From contig NZ_FZQA01000001.1 in the NCBI RefSeq assembly GCF_900199215.1, positions 895,313 through 959,312 on the forward strand: a stretch of DNA of 64,000 nt, read 5' to 3'. Position 1 is the first letter of the stretch, and every line of letters starts with the position of its first letter. The notes beneath the pieces are model-generated. The model made no database searches, had not been told where the DNA came from, and saw only the letters and a list, made by a program, of their open reading frames with translations. Positions 8,001 to 16,634 of the stretch are shown piece by piece. The position numbers and the translations under genes are program-made. Source of the DNA: Amphiplicatus metriothermophilus. GTDB taxonomy: Bacteria; Pseudomonadota; Alphaproteobacteria; Caulobacterales; Parvularculaceae.

Positions 8001-9323
8001 ATGAACAAGTTCCACTTCATCGACCGGCGCAAGAATCCGAAAGGCAAGTCGCTCGGCAACCGCCAGCGCTTCCTGCGCCGCGCGCGCGCGCAGATCAAGG
8101 AGGCGGTGCAGAAATCGCTGCGCGACCGCTCGGTCTCGGATCTCGATCGCGGCGAGAAAATCTCCATTCCCGCGAAATCGACCGCCGAGCCGCGCTTTCG
8201 TCTCGACCCGGAGACCGGCCGCCGCGAGATCGTCCATCCCGGCAACAAGGAGTTCACGACCGGCGACCGCATCAAGAAGCCGCCCAAGGGCGGCGGCAAG
8301 GGCCGCGGCAAGGACGCCGCCGATTCCGGCGACAGCGAGGACGAATTCCAGTTCACGCTCACGCAGGAGGAGTTCCTCGACATCTTCTTCGAGGACCTGG
8401 AGCTGCCCAATCTCGTCAAGCGCTCGCTCAAGGAGATCCGATCGACCGCGTACCGGCGCGCCGGCTTCACCGTCGCCGGCTCGCCCAACAATCTCAATCT
8501 CATCCGCACCATGCGGAACGCGCATGGCCGCCGGCTCGCCCTCAAGCGGCCCACGACGCGCGAGGTGAACGCGCTCAAGGAACGTCTGTTCGAGCTCGAG
8601 CGCGTCTTCGACCCGAGCGAGGAAGAGATCGCCGAGAAAAAGGCGCTGATCGCGAAGCTTGAAGAAATGGAGCGCCGCCGCCGCTGGGCGCCGTTCATCG
8701 ACCCGCTCGACGTGCGCTACAACGCCTTCGAGCCGACGCCGGTGGAGACGACTGCGGCCGTCATGTTCTGCCTGATGGACGTCTCCGGGAGCATGGGCGA
8801 GCGCGAGAAGGATCTCGCCAAACGCTTCTACATGCTGCTCTATCTGTTCCTGAAGCGCCGCTACGAGCGGGTGGAGGTGGTGTTCATCCGGCACACCCAC
8901 CACGCCGAGGAGGTGGACGAGGAGACTTTCTTCTATTCGCGCCAGTCGGGCGGCACCGTGGTGTCGACTGCGCTCGAAAAAATGCTGGAAGTGCAGAAGG
9001 AACGCTTCCCCGCGAGCGAGTGGAACATCTATGTGGCGCAAGCCTCCGACGGGTTCACGCAATCGGGCGACGCCCAGCGCTGCGTCGAGATACTCGACCA
9101 GGACGTCATGCCGATCTCCCAGTATTACGCCTATATCGAGATCCTAGACGAGCGCGAGCTCGAGGTCTTCTCCGACGCCGATTCCGGCGCCGAGCTGTGG
9201 CGGGCCTATCGCACCTTCGCGCCGAAATGGCCCAACTTCGCGCAGACCCGCATCGCGCGCCCGCAGGACATCTTCCCCGTGTTCCGCGAGCTGTTCTCGA
9301 AGGACTCGAGGGAGGCGGCGTGA
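8001..9323 (+). CDS. yeaH: YeaH/YhbH family protein (DUF444, VWA domain)
   Basis: 440 aa from ATG 8001 (MNKFHFIDRRKNPKGKS, the conserved start of this family). An upstream in-frame ATG at 7935 only translates the repeat. The N-terminal third is basic and unstructured. A von Willebrand A-like domain begins near residue 255 with a MIDAS motif D-V-S-G-S (about 260-264), followed by a conserved middle segment (YSRQSGGTVVSTALEKML). Members form a stress module with PrkA and SpoVR; the biochemical role of YeaH is not settled, and a metal-dependent protein interaction is likely from the MIDAS site. No Shine-Dalgarno is visible because the palindrome arm reaches the start codon. spoVR follows 109 bp later. 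Confidence 0.94.
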   Translation: MNKFHFIDRRKNPKGKSLGNRQRFLRRARAQIKEAVQKSLRDRSVSDLDRGEKISIPAKSTAEPRFRLDPETGRREIVHPGNKEFTTGDRIKKPPKGGGKGRGKDAADSGDSEDEFQFTLTQEEFLDIFFEDLELPNLVKRSLKEIRSTAYRRAGFTVAGSPNNLNLIRTMRNAHGRRLALKRPTTREVNALKERLFELERVFDPSEEEIAEKKALIAKLEEMERRRRWAPFIDPLDVRYNAFEPTPVETTAAVMFCLMDVSGSMGEREKDLAKRFYMLLYLFLKRRYERVEVVFIRHTHHAEEVDEETFFYSRQSGGTVVSTALEKMLEVQKERFPASEWNIYVAQASDGFTQSGDAQRCVEILDQDVMPISQYYAYIEILDERELEVFSDADSGAELWRAYRTFAPKWPNFAQTRIARPQDIFPVFRELFSKDSREAA

Positions 9324-9341
9324 GCGCGATTCGGATCATAA

Positions 9342-9400
9342 GACTCCCCGGCGGATCTCGCCCGGCGATGGGGCTCCGCCCCGGTCGGCGGAGAAGAGTC
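9342..9400. repeat. Structured intergenic hairpin between yeaH and spoVR
   Basis: Outer arms GACTC (9342-9346) and GAGTC (9396-9400) flank an inner stem GGGGC-TCC-GCCCC (9370-9382). It is imperfect between these and not heptad-built, so I do not place it in the CAACCTG-type family. It could attenuate or stabilise the transcript. Confidence 0.35.
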
Positions 9401-9432
9401 CGTTCCTGGCGCATGCGGACCGGGAGGGGCGC

Positions 9433-10926
9433 ATGAGCGTCGAGACCCGCAACCCTGGGCTTCTTTTCGCCGACTCCGACTGGGATTTCGATCGGCTGAA
9501 GCGGACCTATGACGCGATCGAGGACATTGCGCTGGGCGACCTCGGCCTCGACGTCTATCCGAACCAGATCGAGATCATCTCGTCGGAACAGATGCTCGAC
9601 GCCTATTCGAGCCACGGCATGCCGTTGATGTACAAGCACTGGTCGTTCGGCAAGCGCTTCGCGCGCGACCAGATTCGCTACCAGAAAGGTTATCAGGGGC
9701 TCGCCTACGAGATCGTCATCAATTCGAGCCCCTGCATCTCCTATCTCATGGAGGAGAACACCATGACGATGCAGACGCTCGTCATGGCGCACGCCTGCTT
9801 CGGGCACAACCACTTCTTCAAGAACAATTATCTGTTTCGTCAGTGGACAGATGCAGAAGGCATTCTCTCCTATCTCGACTTCGCCAAGAAGTACGTCGCG
9901 AAATGCGAAGACGAATACGGCCCCGCCGAAGTGGAGACGATCCTCGACTCCGCCCATGCGCTGATGGATCAGGGCGTTTTCCGATACGCCCGTCCGCCGC
10001 GCCTTTCCGAGGCGGACAAGCTGGCGAAAGCCGCCGCGCGCGCCGACTACGAGCAGAAGACCTTCAACGACATCTGGCGCACCCTGCCGAATACGGACGA
10101 GCCGGAAGACGACAAGGAAGAGCGCCAGCAGGAGGTCCGGAACATCAAGCTTCCGGAGGAGAATCTTCTCTATTTCATCGAGAAGGCGAGCCCGGTTCTC
10201 AAGCCCTGGCAGCGCGAGCTGGTGCGCATCGTGCGCAACATCGCGCAGTATTTCTATCCCCAGAAGCAGACCAAGGTGATGAATGAAGGCTGCGCGAGCT
10301 TCGTCCATCATTACATCATGAACGCGCTCTACGATCGCGGCCTTATCGGCGAGGGCGCGATGATGGAGTTTCTCCACTCCCATTCGGCCGTCGTGTTCCA
10401 GCCCGAATTCGACGATCCGCGCTATTCCGGCATCAATCCGTATGCGCTCGGCTTCTCCATGATGCAGGACATCAGGCGCATCTGCGAGGAGCCGACCGAA
10501 GAGGATCTCGAGTGGTTCCCCGAGATCGCCGGGTCGAAGGACTGGCGCTCGGCGCTAAAAACAGCGTGGGCGGAGTTTCGCGACGAAAGCTTCATTCTGC
10601 AATATCTCTCGCCCAACGTGATGCGGAAGATGCGGCTTTTCGCCGTCGAGGACGACGCTGAAGACACCCATGTGGAGGTCTCGGCGATCCACGACGAGTC
10701 CGGCTTCCGGGCGCTGCGCGCGCGCCTCGCCGCGCAGTACGATCTCGGCATGCACGAGCCGAACATTCAGGTCGTCTCCGCCGATCTCGACGGCGACCGC
10801 ATGCTGACCCTGAAGCACACGATGCACGCCGGCCGCAAGCTCGATCCCAAGACGCGCGACGACGTCCTGTGGCACGTCCACAACCTCTGGGGCTTCCCGG
10901 TGAAGCTTGAGGAAGAAGAGGCGTAG
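9433..10926 (+). CDS. spoVR: SpoVR family protein (YcgB-like)
   Basis: 497 aa, normal for the family. It starts at ATG 9433 with GGGAGGGG upstream. Recognisable SpoVR stretches are DWDFDRLKRTYDAIEDIALGD near the N-terminus, KHWSFGKRFARD, NSSPCISYLMEENTMTMQTLVMAHAC, the His/Asn-rich HACFGHNHFFKNNYLFRQW, and MNEGCASFVHHYIMN, which contains conserved His residues that could bind a metal. SpoVR proteins are linked to spore cortex formation in Bacillus and, in Gram-negatives, are co-expressed with PrkA/YeaG and YeaH under stress. Context (third gene after prkA and yeaH) fits exactly. The molecular activity of the family is unknown. Confidence 0.95.
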   Translation: MSVETRNPGLLFADSDWDFDRLKRTYDAIEDIALGDLGLDVYPNQIEIISSEQMLDAYSSHGMPLMYKHWSFGKRFARDQIRYQKGYQGLAYEIVINSSPCISYLMEENTMTMQTLVMAHACFGHNHFFKNNYLFRQWTDAEGILSYLDFAKKYVAKCEDEYGPAEVETILDSAHALMDQGVFRYARPPRLSEADKLAKAAARADYEQKTFNDIWRTLPNTDEPEDDKEERQQEVRNIKLPEENLLYFIEKASPVLKPWQRELVRIVRNIAQYFYPQKQTKVMNEGCASFVHHYIMNALYDRGLIGEGAMMEFLHSHSAVVFQPEFDDPRYSGINPYALGFSMMQDIRRICEEPTEEDLEWFPEIAGSKDWRSALKTAWAEFRDESFILQYLSPNVMRKMRLFAVEDDAEDTHVEVSAIHDESGFRALRARLAAQYDLGMHEPNIQVVSADLDGDRMLTLKHTMHAGRKLDPKTRDDVLWHVHNLWGFPVKLEEEEA

Positions 10927-10954
10927 GCGTCGCAAGGCCTGCCTTCCAGACGCG

Positions 10955-11896
10955 CTATGCGTCCTTCTTGTCCCGGCCGAAATTCGGCGCGTCGGTCTCC
11001 TGGCCGGCCGCGACGATGGCGCGCCGGATCGCGCGCCCGCGGGTGAAGACCTTCTTCAGAGTCTCGCCGTCGCCCCAGCGGATGGCCCGCTGGAGCAGCG
11101 CGAGCTCTTCGGTGAAGCGGCCCAGCACTTCCAGAACCGCCTCGCGATTGTGGAGGAAGACGTCGCGCCACATGATCGGGTCGGAGGCGGCGATGCGGGT
11201 GAAGTCGCGAAAGCCGCCTGCGGAGTATTTGACGATCTCGGCCTCGGCCACCGACTCGAGATCGTCGGCCGCGCCGACCAGGGTGAAGGCGATGAGGTGG
11301 GGCAGATGACTCGTGATCGCGAGCGCGAGATCGTGATGCGCCGCGTCCATGACCTCCACATGCGAGCCGACGGCGCGCCACAGCGCCGCAGCCTTTTCGA
11401 CCGCCGCGCGATAGGCCTCGTCCGTGCGATCGAGCGGGGTGAGAATGCACCAGCGCTGGCGGAAAAGCGTCGCGAAGCCCGCTTCCGGTCCGGACTGCTC
11501 GGTGCCCGCCACCGGGTGGCAGGGCACGAAAAGAACCTCCCGCCGCACCCGGCGCGCAGCTTCGGCGACCGCGCCTTTCACCGAGCCGGTGTCGACGACG
11601 AGAGCGCCGTTTTCGGCATGGGCGTGCGCCTCCGCGCACAGCGAGTCGATCGCGCCCACGGGCGTCGAAAGAATGACGAGATCGGCGCCCTTGACGGCCT
11701 CGGCGAAGCTCTCCGCCGTCTCGTCGACGACGCCGAGAGAGAGGGCGCGCGCGCGGACATCCGCGTCGAGATCGAAGCCGGCGATGCGCTCGGCGAGGCC
11801 GCCGGCGCGCATCGCATGGGCGAGCGACGCGCCGATGAGGCCGATCCCGATCACGGCCGCGCGGCGGAATTTCAGGGCGTCGCTCGTCTCGGTCAT
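10955..11896 (-). CDS. tyrA: Prephenate/arogenate dehydrogenase family protein
   Basis: 313 aa. It oxidatively decarboxylates prephenate or arogenate towards tyrosine using NAD(P). A Rossmann motif G-I-G-L-I-G-A-S lies at residues 17-24 and a dinucleotide-discriminating Asp follows strand two (AGFDLDADV). Later come CHPVAGTEQSGPEAG, with the catalytic His of the family, and SHLPHLIAFTL. There is no ACT or chorismate mutase domain, as in alphaproteobacterial cyclohexadienyl dehydrogenases. Its ATG overlaps the stop of hisC by 4 bp (11893-11896), so it is translationally coupled as the second gene of hisC-tyrA, a common pairing because HisC-like enzymes also transaminate aromatic precursors. 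Substrate preference cannot be told. Confidence 0.93.
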   Translation of the reverse strand: MTETSDALKFRRAAVIGIGLIGASLAHAMRAGGLAERIAGFDLDADVRARALSLGVVDETAESFAEAVKGADLVILSTPVGAIDSLCAEAHAHAENGALVVDTGSVKGAVAEAARRVRREVLFVPCHPVAGTEQSGPEAGFATLFRQRWCILTPLDRTDEAYRAAVEKAAALWRAVGSHVEVMDAAHHDLALAITSHLPHLIAFTLVGAADDLESVAEAEIVKYSAGGFRDFTRIAASDPIMWRDVFLHNREAVLEVLGRFTEELALLQRAIRWGDGETLKKVFTRGRAIRRAIVAAGQETDAPNFGRDKKDA

Positions 11897-12984
11897 GGGG
11901 CGAAAATCTCCGACAGAAGCGCGATGAACCGGCGGTTGGCCTCGGCGGGGCCGATGGAGACCCGCAATCGGTCCGGCAGTCCGTAGGCGTCCATTTCGCG
12001 CGCGATCACGCCGCCGGCCTTGAGGCGCGCGGCGACTTCCTTTGCGGTCCTGCCGGGCTCGTCAGGGAACCGCACGAGGATGAAGTTCGCGACGCTCGGC
12101 TGGAAGTAAAGGCCCAGCCCGCCGAGCTGCTGGGCGAGCCAGTCGCGCTCGCGCCGGTTGTGCTCGCGATTGCGGCGAATGAACGCCTTGTCGGCGACCG
12201 CCGCCGCGCCGGCCGCGAGCGCCGGCGCGCTGACGTTAAACGGTCCGCGAATGCGGTTGAGAATGTCGGCGACCGCCGGCGGACAATAGGCCCAGCCGAG
12301 GCGCAGGCTCGCGAGCCCGTAGATCTTGGAAAAGGTCCGCGTCATGACGACATTGTCGCCCTCGTCGACAAGCGCCGCGCCGGGCTCGTAATCGGGCGCG
12401 TCCATATACTCCGCATAGGCTGCGTCGAGGACGAGCAGCACGTCCTCGCGCAGGGCCTCGCGCAGACGGCGCACCTCGCTCGCGGCGATATAGGTTCCCG
12501 TCGGGTTGTTCGGATTGGCGAGAAAGACGATGCGGGTCGACTCGTCCACCGCCGCGAGGATCGCGTCGACGTCTGCGACGAGCGCCGGCTCCGGCGCGAA
12601 GCGGATTTCCGCCCCGCAGGCCTTCGTCGCGATGGCGTAGACGAGAAAGCCGTGTTGCGTCTGCACGGCGCTGTCGCCCGGCCCGAGATAGGCGCGCGCG
12701 AGAAGCTGGAGAAGCTCGTCCGATCCCGCCCCGCACACGATCCGCGCCGGGTCGAGGCTATAGGCCGCGCCGATGGCCGCGCGCAGGCCGCCCGCCGCGC
12801 CGTCGGGATATTCATGGAGCGCCCCGGCCGCCGCCTTATAGGCCTCGACGGCCCGGGGCGAGGGGCCCAACGCGGACTCGTTCGAGGATAGCTTGTAGAC
12901 TTTTCCCGCGCCCGGCGCATGCGCGCCGCCCGGAACGTAAGGCGCGATGTCGAGAATGCCGGGGCGCGGCGTCGGCGCGACCAT
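11893..12984 (-). CDS. hisC: Histidinol-phosphate aminotransferase
   Basis: 363 aa from ATG 12984 (MVAPTPRPGILDIAPYVPGG). The frame is open up to 13110, but the added N-terminus is unlike the family and overlaps the neighbouring methyltransferase gene, so I use the shorter start. It is a fold-type I PLP enzyme: YKLSSNESALGPSP near the N-terminus, NPNNPTGTY (substrate/PLP contact), DAAYAEYMD, and the Schiff-base lysine in TFSKIYGLASLRLGW. The C-terminal Arg is in DRLRVSIGP. It converts imidazole-acetol phosphate to histidinol phosphate and probably also aminates prephenate or phenylpyruvate, which explains its coupling to tyrA. hisI lies elsewhere in the window, so his genes are dispersed here. 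Confidence 0.94.
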   Translation of the reverse strand: MVAPTPRPGILDIAPYVPGGAHAPGAGKVYKLSSNESALGPSPRAVEAYKAAAGALHEYPDGAAGGLRAAIGAAYSLDPARIVCGAGSDELLQLLARAYLGPGDSAVQTQHGFLVYAIATKACGAEIRFAPEPALVADVDAILAAVDESTRIVFLANPNNPTGTYIAASEVRRLREALREDVLLVLDAAYAEYMDAPDYEPGAALVDEGDNVVMTRTFSKIYGLASLRLGWAYCPPAVADILNRIRGPFNVSAPALAAGAAAVADKAFIRRNREHNRRERDWLAQQLGGLGLYFQPSVANFILVRFPDEPGRTAKEVAARLKAGGVIAREMDAYGLPDRLRVSIGPAEANRRFIALLSEIFAP

Positions 12985-13042
12985 AAGATGCGTCTTTCCG
13001 TCAAGCAAACCGCGTGGGTATAGCCGCGCGGCGCGGCGCGCT

Positions 13043-13792
13043 TCAAGGCGCGCCTTTCGCGCGCGAGGCGGCGGGCTGGGCGGGTCGGGGCCGCAACGGT
13101 CCGGCGACAAGGCGGCGGGCGCGCTGGACCTGGCCGACCGGCGCCAGGAGCTCCTTGGCGGCCTCGACCATCAGCACCCCGCTGAGCCCCGGCCACAGGC
13201 GCGAGCCCGCTCGCTCCCATGCGGCCGCCGCCCGCAGAAGGAACCGCGCGCCATAGGGCGGAAAGTAGAGCGCGCCGCTCCAGGCGAGCGGGCGGAACAT
13301 GGTCTCGGCGAGCAACGCGTCGAGCTGGCGCTTGAGCCAGGGTCGGCCGGCGGCGAAAGGCGTCGTCTCAACCATCGACCACAGCCCCCGGCGGTGGGCC
13401 GCCACGATGATGACCCGCCCGCCATTGGCGAGCACGCGCCAGGCCTCGCGCATCAGCCGGCGCGGCGCCGAGGCTTCTTCGAGCCCGTGAACGATCAGCA
13501 GCCGGTCGATGGATACGTCCGGCAGCGGCCAGAACGCCTCGTCGACGAGGGCGGTCAGGTTTCGCCCGTCCGCCGGCCAGCGCATCGCGCCCTGCGCGTC
13601 GGGCGCCAGATGCAGCACGCGCTCGGCCGCGTCGAACGCGCTCAGAAAGGGACTCGCATAGCCGAAGCCCGCCACGCGCAGGCGCGCCGCCTCGCCCCAG
13701 GCCTCGGCGAGCCGCGCCGCGATGAAATCCCGCGCCGCCGCGCCGAGCGGGCTCTCATAGAAGCGGTGCAGGTCGAGAATGTCGGTGCGCAT
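13043..13792 (-). CDS. Class I SAM-dependent methyltransferase
   Basis: 249 aa. The fold is Rossmann-like, but motif I (VAGFGYASPFLSAF, about 40-53) lacks the usual GxGxG. The later part reads MREAWRVLANGGRVIIVAAHRRGLWS, the typical post-motif III region (LRPGG-like) of UbiE/COQ5-type methyltransferases. The C-terminal 25 residues are Pro/Arg/Ala-rich and probably disordered. It is divergent from gloB across a palindromic repeat. This pairing of a methyltransferase with gloB recurs in alphaproteobacteria, but no substrate is known. I trust the superfamily and nothing more specific. Confidence 0.85.
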   Translation of the reverse strand: MRTDILDLHRFYESPLGAAARDFIAARLAEAWGEAARLRVAGFGYASPFLSAFDAAERVLHLAPDAQGAMRWPADGRNLTALVDEAFWPLPDVSIDRLLIVHGLEEASAPRRLMREAWRVLANGGRVIIVAAHRRGLWSMVETTPFAAGRPWLKRQLDALLAETMFRPLAWSGALYFPPYGARFLLRAAAAWERAGSRLWPGLSGVLMVEAAKELLAPVGQVQRARRLVAGPLRPRPAQPAASRAKGAP

Positions 13793-13795
13793 GAA

Positions 13796-13885
13796 GGGGT
13801 TACGGTGTTAGGTTTTAGGCGTCAGGGCGCGCAGGAAATTTCGCGCTGTTCTCTAATACCGCAAACCCGAAACCTGAAACCGCAT
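13796..13885. repeat. Heptad-armed intergenic palindrome, copy 4 (A-rich variant)
   Basis: Between divergent methyltransferase and gloB starts. The right arm is four in-register 7-mers ACCGCAA, ACCCGAA, ACCTGAA, ACCGCAT (13858-13885), ending 2 bp before the gloB ATG. The left arm (13796-13819, GGGGTTACGGTGTTAGGTTTTAGG) is an imperfect inverse. The unit differs from CAACCTG but keeps period and pairing. Confidence 0.7.
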
Positions 13886-13887
13886 CG

Positions 13888-14655
13888 ATGCCGATTGAAA
13901 TCCGCCAGTTTCCCTGCCTTTCGGACAATTACGGCTATCTCGCGCGGGACGCGGAGACCGGCGCCGTCGCCGCGGTCGACACGCCCGACCCGGCCGCCAT
14001 TAACGCCGCGCTGGAGAAGGAGGGCTGGCGGCTCACCCATATCCTCAACACCCATTGGCATCCCGACCATGCGGGCGGCAATCTTGCGCTCAAGGAGAAA
14101 TGGGGCTGCGAGATTATCGGCCCGCGGGCCGAAGCGGCGAAGATTCCGGGCCTCGACCGCATGGTCGGCGAGGGCGACATTGTCTCGCTCGGCGCCTCGA
14201 AGGCGCGGGTCTACGACACGCCGGGCCACACGCTCGGCCACATCGTCTATCATTTCGAGGACGACGGCGCGGCCTTCGTCGGCGACGCCATTTTCGCGAT
14301 CGGCTGCGGGCGGCTGTTCGAGGGAACGCCGGCGCAGATGTGGGACTCGCTCTCGAAGATCGCCGCTTGGCCTGAAGACACGCGCCTTTACTGCGCCCAT
14401 GAGTACACCCAGGCGAACGCGCGCTTCGCGCTTACGGTCGACCCGCACAACAGGGCGCTCGCCGAGCGCGCCGCCGCGGTCGACCGGCTGCGCGCGCAGG
14501 GGCTGCCGACCGTGCCGACGACCGTGGCGCTCGAACGCGCGACCAATCCGTTTCTGCGCGCGCGCGATGAGAAGCTTCAGGCCGTTCTCGGCATGACCGG
14601 CGCCGACCCGGTCGCCGTATTCGCGGAGGTCCGCAAGCGAAAGGACAGATTCTGA
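13888..14655 (+). CDS. gloB: Hydroxyacylglutathione hydrolase (glyoxalase II)
   Basis: 255 aa, standard for the family. It hydrolyses S-lactoylglutathione to lactate and glutathione, the second step of methylglyoxal detoxification in the cytosol. The metallo-beta-lactamase metal motif T-H-W-H-P-D-H is at residues 54-60; further metal ligands are the His in DTPGHTLGHIVYH and the Asp in FVGDAIFAIGCGRLFEG; the substrate-binding C-terminal domain contains YCAHEYTQANARFA and ends RKRKDRF. No Shine-Dalgarno is seen because the palindrome arm ends 2 bp before the ATG. A SnoaL-like gene follows 16 bp later and may be co-transcribed. Confidence 0.96.
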   Translation: MPIEIRQFPCLSDNYGYLARDAETGAVAAVDTPDPAAINAALEKEGWRLTHILNTHWHPDHAGGNLALKEKWGCEIIGPRAEAAKIPGLDRMVGEGDIVSLGASKARVYDTPGHTLGHIVYHFEDDGAAFVGDAIFAIGCGRLFEGTPAQMWDSLSKIAAWPEDTRLYCAHEYTQANARFALTVDPHNRALAERAAAVDRLRAQGLPTVPTTVALERATNPFLRARDEKLQAVLGMTGADPVAVFAEVRKRKDRF

Positions 14656-14671
14656 GTGAAAGGAAGGCGTT

Positions 14672-15076
14672 ATGGCAGGCGAAAACCTGGAAGTTGTGCG
14701 GCGTATCTATCGCGCCTTCGCGCAAGGCGACATCCCGGCCGTTCTCGGGGCGATGAGTCCTGATATCGTTTGGAACGAAGCGGAGAATTTTCTCTACGCG
14801 GACGGTAATCCCTACAGGGGGCCTGACGCGGTGCTGAAGGGCGTATTCAAGCGGCTGGGCGAGGAGTGGGACGGATTCTCTGCAGATGCGGAGGAGCTTC
14901 TCGATGCCGGGGAGGTCGTGGTCGCGCTGGGCCGCTATCGCGGGACTTACAAGAAGACGGGCGCGAAGCTCGACGCTCAGTTCACGCATGTATGGCGGTT
15001 GAATGGCGGAAAGGCGGTCGGCTTCCAGCAATATACGGACACCTTGCAGGCCGCGCGCGCAGCGGAGGCGGCCTGA
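14672..15076 (+). CDS. SnoaL-like/NTF2-fold protein
   Basis: 134 aa, cone-shaped alpha+beta NTF2 fold. The N-terminal helix (NLEVVRRIYRAFAQGDIPAVLGAMSPDIVWNE) and the later strand segment (VVVALGRYRGTYKKTGAKLDAQFTHVWRLNGGKAVGFQQYTDT) follow the SnoaL-like/ketosteroid isomerase pattern. These proteins bind small hydrophobic molecules and may be enzymes or binding proteins; the sequence does not say which. It begins with ATG 14672 after AAAGGAAGG and lies 16 bp after gloB on the same strand, so it is probably co-transcribed. Confidence 0.88.
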   Translation: MAGENLEVVRRIYRAFAQGDIPAVLGAMSPDIVWNEAENFLYADGNPYRGPDAVLKGVFKRLGEEWDGFSADAEELLDAGEVVVALGRYRGTYKKTGAKLDAQFTHVWRLNGGKAVGFQQYTDTLQAARAAEAA

Positions 15077-15139
15077 GAGAGCTTTTTCCGATGCGACCGC
15101 GGCCTTCGCTTAGGTTCGTTGGCGGAGGGCGCCTGAGCT

Positions 15140-16507
15140 TCAACGCCCCAGCATCGTCCAACACACGCTCGCGACCACGAGGGCGACGATGAAATTGAGC
15201 GCGACGCCTTCGCGCGCCATGCGCGCGATGGGAACCCGCCCCGTAGCGTAGACGATGGCGTTGGGCGCGGTCGCTACAGGGAGCATGAAGGCGCAGGACG
15301 CCGATATCGCCGCCGGAATCATCAAAAGCTCCGGCGCGAGGCCGGTTCCCGCCGCCACCGCTGCGAGCAGCGGCATAAGAAGGTTCGCCGTCGCCGTGTT
15401 CGAGGTGATCTCGGTCAGAAACGTCACCGACAGGCACAGGCCGAGGATCATGAAGAAAACCGGCGCGCCGGAAAGGCCCTGAAGTCCCTCGCCGATCACC
15501 GCGTCCAGCCCGCTCGCGCGGAAGGCCGCGGCGATGCAGATGCCGCCGGCGAACAGAAGCAGCATTCCCCAGGGAATGTCGCTTGCGCTTTTCCAGTCGA
15601 GCAGCGCGCCGCCGCGCCCGTTCGGGACGAGAAACATGGCGACGACGGCGAGCGTCGCCACCGTGGAATCGCCGGCCGCCTCGATTCCGAACAATCCAGC
15701 CCAGCCGCCGAAGGGCGCCGAACGGGTGATCCAGGCCAGGATGGCGACGGCGAAGACGATCAGCGTGCGCACTTCCTCCTTTCGCCAGGGACCCGGCTCG
15801 CGTAGCGCCGGCGCTTTGACGCCGCCCATGCTGCGCGTCAGCCACAAGGCCATCGCCGGCACGCCCAGCGCGACGACGGGGATGCCGATCCCCATCCATC
15901 GCGCGAACAGAAATTCCTCTCCGGTCGCCTTGAGATAGGCGTCTGCGAAGATGAGATTGGGCGGCGTGCCGATCAGCGTGCCGGTCCCGCCGAGCGAGGC
16001 CGCATAGGCGATGCCCAGCAGCAGCGGCGCGGCGAGCCTTGCGTCGTCGGTTCGCGCAAGGATGGCGAGCGCGAGCGTCGACAGCATCAGGGTCGTCGCA
16101 GTGTTCGAAATCCACATCGACAACAGCGCCGAGGCGATCATGAATCCGAAAACGACCCGCCGGCCCGAAAAGCCCACGATCCGGATCATGTAGAGCGCAA
16201 GGCGTTCATGCGCGCCGGATCGCTCCAGCGCCTTGGAGAGCATGAACGACGCCATCAGCAGCAGGATGACATAGCTTCCCAGCGCCGAGGCCGCCTCGCT
16301 CTGATCGAGCACGCCGGCCATCGGAAACAGCGCGAAGGGAACGAGCGAGGTCGCCGGGATCGGCAGGGCCTCCGTCACCCACCAGAAGGCGGTGAGGGCA
16401 GTGATCGCGGCGGTCCAGACGATCTTTTCCGGCTGGCCAGCGGCGTGGACGCCCAGCCAGACCAACGCGGCGAAGATCAGTCCGGCGAGAAGGCGTCCCC
16501 ACTTCAT
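15140..16507 (-). CDS. SLC13/DASS family anion permease
   Basis: 455 aa from ATG 16507 (MKWGRLLAGL); a GTG 18 codons upstream is possible but the added residues are not membrane-like. About 11-12 hydrophobic segments. DASS hallmarks are two copies of the Ser-Asn-Thr substrate/sodium motif: SMWISNTATTLMLSTLAL in the first half and TEITSNTATANLLMPLLA in the second. The ends of each repeat carry GGTGTLIGTPPNLI and LPVATAPNAIVYATG. This family takes up di- and tricarboxylates or sulfate, usually with sodium. Sulfate cannot be excluded, but the SNT motifs match the carboxylate branch better. Inner membrane protein, apparently monocistronic. Confidence 0.92.
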   Translation of the reverse strand: MKWGRLLAGLIFAALVWLGVHAAGQPEKIVWTAAITALTAFWWVTEALPIPATSLVPFALFPMAGVLDQSEAASALGSYVILLLMASFMLSKALERSGAHERLALYMIRIVGFSGRRVVFGFMIASALLSMWISNTATTLMLSTLALAILARTDDARLAAPLLLGIAYAASLGGTGTLIGTPPNLIFADAYLKATGEEFLFARWMGIGIPVVALGVPAMALWLTRSMGGVKAPALREPGPWRKEEVRTLIVFAVAILAWITRSAPFGGWAGLFGIEAAGDSTVATLAVVAMFLVPNGRGGALLDWKSASDIPWGMLLLFAGGICIAAAFRASGLDAVIGEGLQGLSGAPVFFMILGLCLSVTFLTEITSNTATANLLMPLLAAVAAGTGLAPELLMIPAAISASCAFMLPVATAPNAIVYATGRVPIARMAREGVALNFIVALVVASVCWTMLGR

Positions 16508-16634
16508 AGCGCGCCAGTAAGAAGCGATTGGGCGCCCGAGTCCATATTGACAGGACTTCACGGGATTCTGACTGGCTGCGGCGGCGAAGACGGCTACGAT
16601 TCGTTTTCAGGGCGACGGGGCGAGGGGAGGGATC